A stretch of DNA of 64,000 nt from Gari tellinella (GCA_922989275.2 OV277861.1:20676479-20740478); one strand, 5' to 3'; numbered from the stretch's first letter, positions 1 to 12,780 are shown. The notes: generated by a model not told the origin, from the letters alone. Program-made: numbers and translations.

Positions 1-375
1 TTCATAGTTTGGCTAAAAAAACTACCGATCTATCACCGATGGCTCTGTGTAAACGGGATGTTAACTGCATTTTAAAAGCAAACATGTTAATGTTGCATGC
101 ATGTAGAAAAATGAGTAATGTAGTTATTATTTCGCCAGGAAAAAAAGTAAAATATTTTCTTTGTATCAATATTTTTTCGGGGTCAAAATAATTGAAATAT
201 AGTTTTGTGTTTTCATTAATAATGATTTGACAGCTACTCGAAGCTCCAAGCATGTAAGATAAGAATAGCCCTTTCTCTATACTTATTAACTTGACACAAC
301 GCAAAATTATCATTTTACTTCAAGTACATTGTTTTTAATTATGACTGTAACTGTATACATAGCTCGGAGTCTACA
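1..375. other. Upstream flank or intron with a repeat fragment at 10-62
   Basis: Positions 15-62 closely match 2694-2733 of the TAATGCCCC-end element (CCGATCTATCACCGATGGCT region and CTCTGTGTAAACGGGATGT), so a second copy of that element runs off the left edge. Nothing else is recognised. Confidence 0.5.
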
Positions 376-1583
376 TACACTCAGAGAATCTTCTAACCGA
401 TCAGTCGGATTTAAAGGTGCTACTCTAAAACCTAGTTAATCCGGATGCCAAAACTTACATTTTCCATGAGATGAAGATGTTTTACAATAGAAAAAAAAGT
501 TTGGAATAAAATTGATCACGAATTATGGAAAATATGAATGAAACTGTCACCTAACCCTAAAATGACAAGTCACAATGTCATGAATGACATTTGTCTGTTG
601 GGCTACCAGCTTTCAACGCGACATGGTGCCATATATAGGACTTAAAAATACTATCTGAGTAGTGATAGAATATTGTGCAACTGGCACTATAATAAAACTT
701 TTGAGGCAACTCCTGGTCTGTTTTCTTACAATATGTAAGATACCAAAAATGCCACCAGCTGTCAGCAGTGGCTTAGTGACATTTACAGAATACTTAAAGA
801 ATGACACCGTAAACGGCTTCAGCGATGTGCAGTGTAAATGTATCAGTCATAAAGATGAAGTGTGAGCCGCCGAGTTAAAATTTTGCATTTAAACGATTGG
901 CGTTGATGCCGTTAACGCAGTTTCGTTACGTTATTTTGACATATTTGACGGTCCCGACATGCGCGAGCAGTCACTGTAGGCGCGTGGAACATACCAGCGA
1001 GTCTGTGATGACCAAAAGGGAAGATTCCGTATACGTGAGTTTTTCATCAGTAGGCGCTAATGAAGTTAGTCTCTACACTTCCGGTTAGACAAAATTTCCT
1101 CAAAACAAGCATATATTGGCAAACAATATGTTGAAATGCGTTGCAGTTGGTGAAATACGATATTGATGTTTAATATTTACCTCATGTAAACAATGTTAGG
1201 GCACACAGGACGAAAACCATTCATGACGTTACCGTGGTGTTTCACGTTGGCACTGAATACTTCATTTCGAGTGCCCTTGTGATTAGTACAATCCCCATTA
1301 TCGACATGTTAAATGTTTTTTCTGTTAGGACGATTGATGACCAACAAATAATCAAAAGCCGTGTTTACCAATGTTCCAATACACGCTTCGCACGTGCAAA
1401 ATACCTAAATCGTTGAACTTTGAGGTGTGACGTAACGAAGAGAGAGACTCAAAATACAATAAATGGATTCAATGCACATTCAACCTAGTATTTGAAATAA
1501 AACTGATTACGTCAGTGTGCTTGTTCCTGTTTTGAAAAAATATGAGTTTAAAAAATGATCGGTTAGAAGATCCTCTGAGTGTA
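376..1583. mobile_element. TIR element, 1.2 kb, TACACTCAGAG ends
   Basis: About 28 bp of TACACTCAGAG...CTAACCGATCA at the left is matched in reverse complement at 1556-1583 (TGATCGGTTAGAAGATCC, then TCTGAGTGTA). The interior has no convincing transposase. TA flanks suggest a Tc1/mariner-type nonautonomous element; the family is inferred. Confidence 0.65.
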
Positions 1584-1963
1584 TATTAACCGTTAATAGG
1601 GCAAATCCGCGTCATGCACACACAGTTTACCTATGAAGAGTTAAACTTTCCAGGGCACACGGTGAAAACTCAGATCAAAAGAGACAAACAAGGGAGGTCT
1701 GTTAAATATCATCACCGTTTAACATTTTGCAATATATTGCAAAATCAAGCCAAAAATAATTATCAATTTGTCCAGACTTAACTGCAAATGGAAATTATTC
1801 ATTTACTGATTCATGGGAAAATAAGTTTAAGTGTGCACATATATTCATTGTCATAGCAAAAATCAATATAAAAAAATCGGCACTTGTACCATTGATCACT
1901 AGAATGACCACTTTGCTAATGTTCAGTTTGTATAAAATTATCGTTTCTTGCAAACAATTGTAG

Positions 1964-2107
1964 AATGTGTACCAGACCAGTGTGGTTGGAATTGTTCAGA
2001 CGTATGTCATTGCACCACAGTCGCAACAGGCTCATACAGAAAAGACGGCAGGTGTCCATATGGCTGTAAACCTAGATGGACTGGACAAAATGACAGATGT
2101 GATCAAA
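1964..2107 (+). CDS. RPTP exon: EGF-like module 1
   Basis: Acceptor ttgtag and donor gtatga; phase 1 at both ends, 48 codons. It encodes an eight-Cys module with CGWNCSDVCHC near the start and GRCPYGCKPRWTG near the end. It differs most from the other EGF exons, with a longer insert between Cys 5 and Cys 6. It is the most upstream exon in the window, so the true N-terminus lies before position 1. Confidence 0.8.
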
Positions 2108-2444
2108 GTATGAACTATTTCATCATGCTTATAACCAACATTTTCCATAGCATAGGACGTGAATAACAAATGTTCTGCTGTTACTGATAAGCAATTTCAG
2201 GTTGATAACTAGAATTATTCCAACTTGAAATCAGATGTTTATCAGCACTGCAAATGGATGTTTTTCGGTTTTATAGAGGTTCAGCAGAATATTCAGAAGA
2301 ATGTATATGTGCAGTCGTTTAAAACAGCTGATGGATTTGTACTGGTTAGCAGAAACCTTAACGTTTAGGACTTTTCGTCCTTGTACTGAATTAATCATCA
2401 AGCTGGCCCAAAAGCTTCATGTGATATTTCATTGACAGGACATG

Positions 2445-3270
2445 TAATGCCCCCGTTTACACAGACAGTCGGGCTTAAATCGGTACCCAATCGGTCTAAT
2501 TATTTGCTGTTTTGATCCGAAGTATTCAGTAATTTAATTTCAGACTTTCTGTGTAAACGGGTATCGGTGATGAATAACTGTTCAAACAGTCAACGCCACC
2601 CCACCTCCGGTTGGCCGCCGATTGGCGACTCATGAACTCCGATTGGCCACCGGTTAAAAGCGCCCAACAACCAATCAATAATCGATGAATACCTACCGAT
2701 CTTCAACCGATAGCTCTGTGTAAACGGGATGTAACATCCAAGGGACACAAAGCCATCGGTGATAGATCGGTTGTTTTTCGCCATACTAGGGAGGGGACCG
2801 ATGAAAACCTATTTACCACCGACATCACCTTTTTCCAACCTGCTTTCCACCTATCAATAGCTATTAGGTAAAGATGAGTTTCAACGAGGAAAAATCACCG
2901 ATTGGGAATTTTAAACGTGTTTAAAATTCTCGATCGGCATACTTTATTTTTACAAATAACCGATTGGTAATCAATCGGTTGCCGCCAGCATTTCATCGGT
3001 GTTTAATCGGTATTCATCGATTATTGATTGGTTGTTCAGCGCTTTTAATCGGTGGTCCATTTGATTTCATGAGTCTCCAATCGTTGGGTAATCGGTGGCC
3101 AACCAATTGGCGACGGAATGGCGTTTGACCGATTGAACAATTATTCATCAATGATACCCGTTTACACAAAAAGCCTGAAATTATACACTTATGATAACCA
3201 ATCAAAACAGCAAATAATCAGACCGACGATTTGGTACCGATTTAAGCCCGACTGTGTAAATGGGGCATTA
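2445..3270. mobile_element. Long-TIR element, 826 bp, TAATGCCCC ends
   Basis: Two arms of about 250 bp (2445-2700 and 3015-3270) are imperfect inverted copies, sharing TAATGCCCC ends, CGGGCTTAAATCGGTACC, GTGTAAACGGGTATC and ACCAATCAATAATCGATGAA. The ATCGGT word recurs throughout. No coding potential, so nonautonomous. It lies in the intron between EGF modules 1 and 2. Confidence 0.75.
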
Positions 3271-3561
3271 GGTAGAACAACATTTTTTACCAAAATAATG
3301 TCCTGATTACAGGAGTTCGGTTACCTTTATAGGTATTAGACATACTACTTGGCAAATGGAGTATTTTTCGTTTAATATGATTATATGACAAAACCATTGT
3401 TTTAACATCTACTGTGATGATGTTTCCATTAACTGAAACAATGCACGCTTATCGATCTGTACGTGAAATAATTAAAGCTTTGAAACTATAGAGTTTATAT
3501 TGCACTTCTATCTCTCAACATGTTAATATGTTAATCGTATGTGAGTTTTGTAATCCGACAG

Positions 3562-3702
3562 CTTGTCCAGATAATAATAGTTGGGCACCACCAGACTGTT
3601 TGATGGAATGTTTCTGCGCTGCTGGATCACCGTGCAATATCAACAATGGAACTTGTCCAGGAGAATGTGCCGTGGGATGGAAAGGTCAAGCATGTAATGA
3701 AG
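3562..3702 (+). CDS. RPTP exon: EGF-like module 2
   Basis: Acceptor cgacag, donor gtaggg, phase 1-1, 47 codons. Eight cysteines with CPDNNSWAPPDC at the start and the GTCPGECAVGWKGQAC ending that I call type A (G-x-CPG-x-C). It is extracellular and probably disulphide-bonded as in MEGF/SREC repeats. Confidence 0.87.
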
Positions 3703-4741
3703 GTAGGGTACACGGCTTCACATTCAAATCGATTCCTTGAACAGCTATTGGTTTGAAAATAATCCTGTATAAGAAATTCATACTGTGAAAGGTAGTTGTA
3801 AAACAAATGCAGTTATCTATGGGGCCAATCGGTTTTATAATACAATATGTAGTGGTAACACAAATCCAGTGCACTTTCTTTATTAAAACCACGATATGTT
3901 GTGAGAATTTCGGAGTGAAAGCTGGTAGCTATTTATAACAACCATAACAAAACTGTCGACTTACTTTCAGCTGTCACTTGTACGTTATATAAACAAATAG
4001 TATGACAAGTGTTACTTGTGAGCAAGATTACAGGTGTTGAGATTTCGATGTTAACACCAGTGACTACTTAAAAAGCTTTTATAGGAGCTTTAAGATATGT
4101 TTTGCTTACAGCTTACTCTCAGCTATCACTGGTATTTCATTTCATAAATTGGCATTCTTCGCTGTGGCCGTTAAAGAGATATCATGCTACCTGTTTTGTG
4201 TAAAAGAGACTCATAATGAATTCCATGAAGTAATTGGCCTATTGTGCAATTATGTACTGTTGGTTTAAAGATATAATCATCTCATAATTTTTTAGAAAAT
4301 ATAACGTGTGTATATAACATAGTAGTATGGTGTATCGTTATTGAAAATGTTGACCTTTATAGTGAATTCTAAACAAATAATATTATGATTGACTGATGGT
4401 TATTATATTGACGACGCAATCCAGATTTGAGTCGCGAATCTCAAGAAAAGTAAATGTTTTTGTTTTGTTTTACTAAAAGACATATAGTTTCAATTAGCCA
4501 CACATTTAGTAGTAAATTGATGGCAAACCAACATGCCAATGACCAACATACCGAACGTAACTGTCAACTTAAAAGTTTCTGTTTGGTTTTCAACAGTTCT
4601 TTCTAAGTTCTATATGCCACTAATGCATGATCAATTCAATATTATATTAAGAAGTGGATATTTTCTAACTACTAAATACCGCGAAATGTACATTAAACAG
4701 TTTACATTTCATGCGGTTTACTATGATTTTTTATGTTATAG
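3703..4741. other. Intron, nothing recognised
   Basis: AT-rich sequence between EGF modules 2 and 3. I see no repeat pair, hairpin or coding exon. Confidence 0.5.
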
Positions 4742-4879
4742 CATGTGACAATAATACGTATGGTCAGAATTGCAAAGAGTCTTGTGGGGGATGTAGTAAC
4801 AACGTTCAATGTAACCACATTGACGGTACTTGTCCTGGAACCTGTGACCCCGGATGGCAGGGCAGTCTATGCAAGAATC
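4742..4879 (+). CDS. RPTP exon: EGF-like module 3 (type A)
   Basis: Acceptor ttatag, donor gtgagt, phase 1-1, 46 codons. Eight cysteines, a YGQNC start and a GTCPGTCDPGWQGSLC ending. It is followed by a 6.4 kb repeat-filled intron. Confidence 0.88.
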
Positions 4880-5210
4880 GTGAGTTATGTCGGAGACAGC
4901 TCTTATTATATTTTGTGTTGGAATACAATTATATTGTACCAGCAGTGTGGTCAGTATATGCTGTAACTAAGAAATTTATACTTAATTTATTATATACATA
5001 TAGATGATTTATAGAGATTTCTCAGTTAGATAAATTTGATATCGTCACTGTTGATATCATCACTACATGTGGTGATGATATCACTTTTTTGACGTCACGT
5101 CATATTTAGTTTAGTGACGTCGCGGTAATCAATTTTGTGTGTTTTTTCTGTAAAAGCGTCATTAAATATATATAATAAATGGAATAATCAATTCCTTTTA
5201 ATAGGTATGA

Positions 5211-5306
5211 AAAATATATCACGAGAATGGGTTGTTATTTGGTTAAAAACACTCGTCCTGCGGACTCGTTTTTAACCAGATAACAACCCATTCTCGTGAT
5301 ATATTT
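5211..5306. repeat. Near-perfect hairpin repeat
   Basis: The arms AAATATATCACGAGAATGGG and GTTGTTATTTGGTTAAAAAC then ACTCG are matched in reverse on the right, around a 9-nt tip (TCCTGCGGA). It looks like a palindromic MITE. Confidence 0.75.
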
Positions 5307-5604
5307 AGAAGCTATTTGTCGATAATTGTCTCGAAATCAATTATTTAGTAATCGTAAAACACAGGGCATTGTGGCTGAACATAAGTAGTAATGGCTTGCT
5401 AAATCTGACTTAACCCTGAATGGTTTTGAACTTTCATTTTAAACAAGAGCCCGCACTCACCAGAGTTCACAGTTCCTAGATTTAACTAGACTTATTACTA
5501 AAGGTGATTTATACTCCAACTAGCACCTTGTCACAAGTAGCAAATGAGTCAGGATAATGTTGATGTGTGTACTCCATATGAATTAGGGGGTTAATAAGCC
5601 TTTT

Positions 5605-6340
5605 TCTACGATATGACCTTATTATTTACTTTTTGACCTTTCATAACTCATATTCACACAATACCTAGAATTTGTCTAGATGATTCTTTTGAGCAAGTCT
5701 CATGAATTTGGGGCTAAAAATATGGCCCCTAAAATGTTCAGAAGGAATTTTGATGATTTGACTTACTGACCTACTTTTTATTCAGACATTAATCCATATT
5801 CACTTTTTACCTAGACTTTGTCAAGGTGATCAATTTGAACGAGTTTCATGAAAATAAGGCAAACTATGTGGGCCCTAGAGTACTTTGAAGCTTTTCCTAT
5901 GAGTTGACCTACTGACGCACTTTTTGACTCCTAGTAAACCGCATTTTTACATTGCCTAGTTGTTGTTGAAGTGATCATTCTGAGCAAGTTTTATGAAGTT
6001 ATAGCTGAAACTATGGTTCCTTCAGTTTATAGAAGCTTTTTCTATGTTTTGACCTACTGACCTACTTTTTAACCTTATGTGACCAATATTCACACAAAGC
6101 TTAGCTTTTGTCAAGATAATCATTCTAAGCAGGTTTTAAGAAAATTTGGCAAACAAGTTTGCCTCTGGAGTGGAAAAATGCTTTTTCTGCGATTTGACCT
6201 ACTGACCCATTTTAATGACCCGACATGACCTTTATTCTAGTATAACTTAAACTTTATCAAGAACATGACACTGACAAAATCTCATAAAGATATAGCAACT
6301 AATATGAATCCAAGAAGGTTTTTAACTTTTAATTCGATAT
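5605..6340. repeat. Diverged tandem array, five units of about 146 bp
   Basis: The words ACCTACTGACCTACTTTTT, AATATTCAC, TTTGTCAAG(A/G)TGATCA and TCATGAA recur with starts near 5612, 5752, 5898, 6044 and 6192. Units are diverged with small indels, so the array is old. The function is unknown. Confidence 0.6.
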
Positions 6341-6740
6341 TTCCGAACACCGAAATTGCCAACGCCCTCTGGCGGCCATGTTTTTTGACGGATCAAAATC
6401 TTTTAATAACTTTTAAAGTCTGGCCATTGAAAACATTTTGCTGAAAACCAAATTTAAATCGGTCCATTGGTTTCGGAGAAGAAGATTTTTCTATATATTG
6501 CGCACGGTTGTCATGGCAACAAGACCATTCGCTCCACCCACTTTTGTAACAACTGTTTAGGGTCAAACCAATAGTACGTATGTGACCAAGTTTGGTTACA
6601 ATGGGGCTATTTGTTTAGAGGAGAAGTCGTTTGCAATCGTTGACAGACAGACGGACGGACGACGGACAGACGGACGGACGACGAACGCTGGACAGAGCAG
6701 TATCACAATAGCTCATCTTGAGCACTTTGTGATCTGGTAA
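6341..6740. repeat. Repeat tail with GACGGAC run
   Basis: A CTCTGGCGGCCATG stretch is followed by a (GACGGAC)-rich run at 6645-6690, then CAATAGCTCATCTTGAGCAC and TTTGTGATC. ACGG-type runs with this tail are common in bivalve interspersed repeats. The class is uncertain; Helitron-like nonautonomous elements with ACGG cores are one option. Confidence 0.4.
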
Positions 6741-7327
6741 GCTTAAAAGCTGACTGTTCAATGCATAGCGACGGCTGTATAAAAAACTCCCTGTTTTGTT
6801 TATTTAAATACCCATAAATAAAACCTTGTTTTTAGCCTTATAAACTGGTTGTGTAATACAAATTTTATGTCTTAAGAGAGGCGACTAAATATGTGTAAGA
6901 ATTATGAAATGTATTTTAAAATTAAAAACAACCCAGAAAACATTTCTATTTTTCGCCCTTCTTGTGGATTTGTCCGGGTATTTCTAATACATTATTGAAA
7001 ACGTTTTGAAAATATAAATGGATATCACATGATATCACCTGATTAGAAGCTGAGTTATTCTGCTCTGATCTCAATCCATACTGATATCAAGTGACATTAT
7101 GGTTAGTACAAGCGCGTTTATTGCGAATCCCTAGCTTTTGTTCCGACGGTGTAGTAATGTCATATCAATTCAACAACGACTACATTTGAACTGCAGACTG
7201 TGTGGACAAAAATCAGAATTAGGACGTTTATGTATGATCAAAACGTTTTTCAATATTTCTTAATCGATCTGCTCTCTCAAACCACGCAATAAATACACCG
7301 TCTTACTCCTTTGATTAAATCATCCGC

Positions 7328-8026
7328 AATCATTAACTTTTTTTTTCAAAACCTGTTTGTGAAACGTATTAGATCTTTCCTCAAAAAAGATTATGATCCA
7401 ACTATATTGCTGCGCACTTCACGTTTGGTTATCGATCAATCTACAATTGATAACTATGATTTCCTCTTTGGTTGTGCGACGACAGACAGGGCTTAGCACT
7501 ACATGATGATGTGTCTCTAAAGCCTTCCTTAACCGGGAGTTATGTCGGATGTTCGTGCTTTGTTTTGTCTCTCCCTCTCTGTCGTACCCTGAACCCATCC
7601 ATATCTTACAGTTACTACGGACTAGTCGCTCGAGTACAATTTGACCGTTGCCATAGTGGGTTATTTTTAGCACGGGCTTGATTATTTAATTCTTTCCCGT
7701 GTTACTAATAGTATTCTTGTCAAAGAATTTTTGTTAGATGTTTTACATGTATTTACTTACTGTGTTGGCGGTCTTTTTGGTTGTAAGGTTGTGGAACAGG
7801 GTTTATATTTAATGTACACTGTTCGTCTTTATAAGTGAATATAGGAGAAAAGAGTGAGGTTGGGCGCCCCTTAACCCAGGTTTAACCCCCAGTGGTTATG
7901 AATGATTAATTTCTAATTAATTATTGATTGCTACTGACCGTACCAATGCGGGCTCCTATATTCACTTTGCTTTATGTTTGTCTTGCGTGTTGTTTTCTAT
8001 TTAGTGTGTAGATGAAGGAATGGTAT

Positions 8027-8086
<60 letters not shown>

Positions 8087-8169
8087 GGTATGCATGTGTG
8101 TGTGTTTTGCTTGAGAGTTGGGTGTATTGTTTGTGTTGCGTTTCCTGCTCGAGTCTTTCGTATTTATTT
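7328..8169 (+). mobile_element. Penelope-like element, 3' end fragment (+)
   Basis: It starts inside the C-terminal coding end (FQNLFVKRIRSFLKKDYDP to CATTDRA, stop at 7493-7495) and continues through a shared 3' region with GGGCGCCCC, GTTTAACCCCC and TCCTATATTCACTTTGC, a (TG)n run, and a TTCGTATTTATTT end. It aligns with 19720-20523 and with the other copies listed. It is 5' truncated. Confidence 0.75.
8028..8083 (+). repeat. (TG)n microsatellite inside the Penelope-like terminus
   Basis: About 27 TG units, at the same internal site where the copies at 20415, 22012, 17940 (as CA), 8540 (as CA) and 50855 (as CA) carry shorter runs. Confidence 0.9.
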
Positions 8170-8451
8170 AAAGTAATAAATACAGTCAACCTTTTCTATT
8201 ATTAACAAAAGGTTGTGTTAAATGCTTCAACAAAGTATTAGTAAAACAGAAACAGAAATCTCTTGTAGGATTTGTTGGGGTTACTGCCATCTTTCGTTAA
8301 GCAGTCACTTGTCTTTATAATTAAAATAATCCTTACGTCCTAGCAGATCGTTAGCTGCAAGCAAGCTGATAGTAAAGCAGAATGTTCCTATTAAAGAATT
8401 GTGCTTTTATTTCCACCTGCTTGAAGCAATCAGCTGTATTCAAATACATGT

Positions 8452-8641
8452 AAATACGAAAGACTCAAGCAGGAAACGCAACACAAACAATACACCCACC
8501 TCTCAAGCAGAACACACACACAGTCATACCATAACAAACACACACACATACACACACACACGCACAATCCCATTCCTTCATCTACACACTAAATAGAAAA
8601 CAACACGCAAGACAAACATAAAGCAAAGTGAATATAGGAGC
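8452..8641 (-). mobile_element. Penelope-like terminal fragment (-)
   Basis: Reverse complement of the terminal region: AAATACGAAAGACTCAAGC at the left, (CA)n in the middle, AAAGCAAAGTGAATATAGG at the right. Only the last ~190 bp of the element is present, opposite in direction to the neighbouring copy. Confidence 0.75.
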
Positions 8642-9562
8642 AAACACTGAAAGCAAGTTATCGAGAGAAACAGTTTCTGTCACGTATGAATGGAAGTTGA
8701 GGTAAACATTAGGAGCAAAATAGTTTGTGGTAGACCTGGTGATAAATAAATGGGACACATCTTTCTTTCAAAGGGAAATTTTATTCCCTAAGTGTTCTTT
8801 GTTTGAAAATTAGTCCAAAGGTCATATATTTTGTCAAAAAGGTTTTGTAGCCCAACTTTTAAGCTACATGTACACTTTTTATATACGTTTGCAATCTTTG
8901 ATGTCTAGAGCAAATCCCTTCAAAAGTGTAGAGTGCACACTATTGTTCCCCTAAATATTCTTTTTCGGAATATAAAAAAAAATAATGGCCATAGCTTTTG
9001 TCAGAATAGTCGCAGTGACTCAAAGTCATATTAACATGTTCGCATGTAAGTAAATATTCTGTAAAATAGATTGAGCCGATCCATCGAGTAGTGTAGGTGC
9101 ACAAACTTTGTAACGGACTGACGGACGGATGCATGAGCGTGTACTGTTGCGTTACACTCAACAAGTAAGTTCAAACTGAAATTGTCTCATGTTACATGTT
9201 GGGTCATCGCAGCTCAGAAGTATCACCTTCAGTACACTTCAACTCACAGTCGTTTTTATTCATATCGATTAAACGTTTGCGACTATTTTTGTCTGATTTA
9301 TTCACATGATGCAACATACAACACCCCTCTTGTGAGGGCGAACAAAGGGACTGATGAGCAGAACAAATCATAAACAGTATTCCCTCCCCATATATTAGTT
9401 TATTTTAACTCATAGGAAAATATGATACCGGTATGTGCGAGACTTTGGCGAGTAACTTATTCTATATAGCTCAATAAATATAATTAATACTGAAAACACA
9501 CTCATTTAATATCCTCAATTTTATCATATTACATGGCTCTGTGCGTGAATAATACTATCAAT
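8642..9562. other. Intron, nothing recognised
   Basis: AT-rich intron sequence with a short GACGGAC-like word near 9118. No coding exon or bounded repeat is visible. Confidence 0.4.
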
Positions 9563-10657
9563 TAATTTTGGTAACACACACTTCTTTATTACTCTGAACG
9601 ACCGAAAAATATTCAAATGCGCTGTCAAAACAAAAAAAATGGTAGACTTTGACCTAGAGTGCCAATAGACGGAAGGGAACTAAGAACAATAAAATCAAAG
9701 GTATTCAAGGGACGTAATGTTCGAGCTGTTTCGCCTAAACTTTGGTCATATCATACAAATCCTGATCGTTGACCTATTACTATCATTAGCTACAATATTT
9801 TTAAACCATTTATATATATGCAGAAAAAAGATATACCGGCTACTCTTGTCCCAGCCATCCTTTCTATATTTGCACCAGAACTCACCCCAAAACTGCACTA
9901 GCATCCGTTTATTGACCGCACGAGCTTTGGTTTAAACAAAATCCTGTAGAAATCAACACTGAAACGTATGCAAGTCTGAATCCCAGCAGGAGACTCTTCA
10001 TTTACTCTGCTCCAAAGTACACGATTCAAAGTTGAATGTACAGAATGTAGGTCATCAATCGTACATGTCTCTGGCGGTTTCAACACAACATTTTCGGCAC
10101 TCCCATTCGCTGTGAAAATTTACATATTCACAATAGCACAGATGAATGGCCGAATGTTCCAAAACTTAGACACGTTTTCAAACCAAAATCGATAGCGACA
10201 GTGATGAGTAGACACTAGACAAACTGTGTGTGTCTTCGTTCAAATGTTGAGCAAACACAGACTCATGTGCTAGTACAATGACTGTATATGGAAAATATTT
10301 GTGACGTCATGATGGGAGAAATTAAACTGTATTTCAAAATGTTTTAGACGTGATTTTTAATCACCTTTGACAGTTTACTTTATTATCAGAAAGATTCTAT
10401 ATCTATATCTAAATCGAATAATGGCTTATATAGTGACAATAAGTCAATAAAACATTGAGAAATTTGAAACTCCTTTTTCCCAGGCACTTAGAAAAACCTC
10501 ATTTCGCCTTTCATTGATGGTTGCTATATAAGGAATACCTTACTACAACCTACCTTATTCCTGAAGCTAAAGCTCGTTTTTTATCGTTTAAAAAAGACTC
10601 ATTTAATGAATCAAATAAATATGAACACTCATTTAAGATCCTCTATTTATAATTCAG
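9563..10657 (+). mobile_element. Internally deleted Crypton-like copy
   Basis: It shares its 5' end TTAATTTTGGTAACACACAC and its 3' end CTCATTTAAGATCCTCTAT with the fuller copy at 30085-32213. After a few N-terminal codons (ATGGTAGACTTTG, 9641) about 850 bp are missing, and the match resumes at CCTAAACTTTGGTCATATC (9735). The remaining recombinase segment has many stops and frameshifts. Confidence 0.65.
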
Positions 10658-10768
10658 CCAATTACTATTTGCTTTATTATGGAAAACAATTTTGTCATAA
10701 TCTAGTCAACCATATTATCCGCAATTTATAATTCAACTAATTACCGTCTGCTTTGTTATGGTAGACAT

Positions 10769-11259
10769 TAGCGTGTTCAAGTACTGTATCGGAGTCCAAC
10801 AACGTTAACCGATGCGAAAACCCTTATAGTACGACATCCAAGGTTCTCAAAATCTCTCCAATAATAATTCATTGCGCCCCATGTTTATTTACTTTAAAAG
10901 GGTACAAACGAATTATTTTAGAATCGGAATAACACACACAACAGTGTACTAATCAACTGAAAGGCATCAATTTTACCGCATATCAAAATATGATTACGTT
11001 GTTGAGATGTAAGCTGACTTATTTGATACATTTAGTATCGGAAAAGCTTGGTTTATTGAAGAGAAATTAACCCGGGACTGTTCGCTGTTGCTTGTGAACT
11101 AATTCGGACGCCATATTGGAATTCCCGTTCGCATAGGCACACTACCTCTGAGGCCGTTCGTGTCGTTGACCATCGATATCGGGCAAACAGCTCGTTTTCG
11201 TTTAAATTGTTACGTTTAGAGACCATCGATGGCCATCAATACGGTGACTGAACGCGCTA
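10769..11259. mobile_element. MITE with TAGCGCG ends, copy 1
   Basis: 491 bp; left TIR TAGCGTGTTCAAGTACTGTA, right end TGAACGCGCTA. It is flanked by CAT on both sides (10766-10768 and 11260-11262), a 3-bp target duplication. The second copy is at 49467-49944. Noncoding. Confidence 0.78.
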
Positions 11260-11301
11260 CATATGTTAATCTATTCAAACATATACAATGTTTCTTTACA
11301 G

Positions 11302-11436
11302 CATGCGCCGATCAGTTTTACGGACAGGGATGTGCTGAATCATGTGGTCAGTGTCTTGCCTCTGGATCGTGCAATAAGGTCAATGGGCACTGTGACAGTT
11401 GTGATCCCGGTTACAAAGGATTTTTATGTACACAAG
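11302..11436 (+). CDS. RPTP exon: EGF-like module 4 (type B)
   Basis: Acceptor tttacag, donor gtaagt, phase 1-1, 45 codons. Eight cysteines with the GHCDSCDPGYKG ending that defines type B (CxSC in place of CPGxC). A TAGCGCG-end MITE finishes 42 nt before the exon, so the branch point and polypyrimidine tract must lie in or next to it. Confidence 0.88.
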
Positions 11437-11685
11437 GTAAGTCTATCGTAGCCTTTTGTTGGTTTTTAAAATTCGTTAATACAACAACACTAAGTTGTCT
11501 TTTTAATCATGTATATATTAAAATAGACTGACATAGTACAAAATGTGTAAAAAATGTCAAATGCTGTTATACACACGTTAATATTAGAATTAGATAAGAA
11601 ATTCTCTAACAGGATGCATTTCAAAGATTTTTAACCGGGACTTGGCATGCAGGGACGTAATTAAATTAATTGAGTCATACGTCTG

Positions 11686-12418
11686 AAAGGCCCGTCATAC
11701 CATGACGTTCTGGCCAACGTTCTCTGGCATTTGAAAAAAAGTTTGTAGTCACCCATGGTCGATGGGATAGTGCCAGAAGAGCGTTATGTGAACGCTAGTA
11801 AACGTCGGTGATCGCCGGGAATTGCTGGAGAAAACTGGTCCGAAAAACAGTTTTCAACATGAAAAGAGTTTCTCGGAGACCAGCGTTCTTCAAACGTTCA
11901 ATTTTCAACGCTCGAGATCGTTTAAGAACGTTCGTCGAACGTTTTACTAACGTTCACCGAGCGTTGCATGCGTTCGGCTATCGTTTGTCAGTCGTTACTC
12001 TAGCGTTACTTGGTTGTTACTAATCGTTCGCTCTGCAGTTAACAACTCAATGGCGACCTATCAACGACCGCTGAAATGTCCCCTTGCGCAAGCAGCGTGT
12101 GACTAAAGTCAAACGAACGCCCTAACGCCAATCTGTCGTTATTCATACGTTAGTCACATGCCGCTCAAAACGCTCATTTAACGTTGGCAAATCGTTCGTC
12201 GCGCGCTAGTGGCACGTTAGCACACGCTAATAGTTTTCTGGGGTATATTACTTGGTCGCTGGTACACGTTTCGCGTGCGTTAGACACAGGCTAGCCGTGC
12301 GTTAGGCACACGTTAATCACCTGTCAGATGTGTCATTCTCATTCTAAAACGCTCAAAAATTGAACGATTGAATTGTTCAGAGAACGTTGACCAGAACTTT
12401 ATGGTGTGACGGGCCTTT
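11686..12418. mobile_element. TIR element with AAAGGCCCGTCA ends
   Basis: 733 bp; AAAGGCCCGTCATACCATGA and ACGTTCTGGCCAACGTTCTC at the left are matched in reverse at 12377-12418. The interior is dense in AACGTT and ACGTTAG words and is less AT-rich than its surroundings. The small ORF inside (11808-12023) is not gene-like. On the minus strand, 12424-12438 just outside the right end reads TAGCTCAGTCGG, a Pol III A-box-like word, perhaps a SINE remnant split by the insertion. Confidence 0.65.
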
Positions 12419-12780
12419 TACCGACTGAGCTAGCGCTGCTTTTAATTAACATCGGCCAAGTTAACCTAATATAGTGTACAGCAAGGTAGACAAATCATTT
12501 GTTTTTATGCCTGCGCGTGCATAAACGATATCAAATGGATTTAGTCAGTCTAAAAGACGCAATCATTTGGTGATTTTTCTTGAAGATGTTTTCAAACTGA
12601 TCATAGTTTTTAAATGCAAGATGCATGTTAATGCTAAATACTTGGTTGTTTTTGTCTTATATTTGAGTATACTTTTTATTCCTGCTTAAACACTATTTGG
12701 TTTCAGTCTCTTTAAATGAAATCGATAAAAAGTTCGAAGATCGTAGGGAATGTGATAGTTAGTTTTAATATTATTTGTAG

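Noticed and set aside
897..1088. 63-codon open frame before the first EGF exon, considered as a signal-peptide exon
   Set aside because: It lies inside the TACACTCAGAG-end TIR element, has no clear signal peptide and no phase-1 donor.
8020..8205. CRISPR-like or coding repeat
   Set aside because: It is a plain TG microsatellite inside a retroelement terminus.
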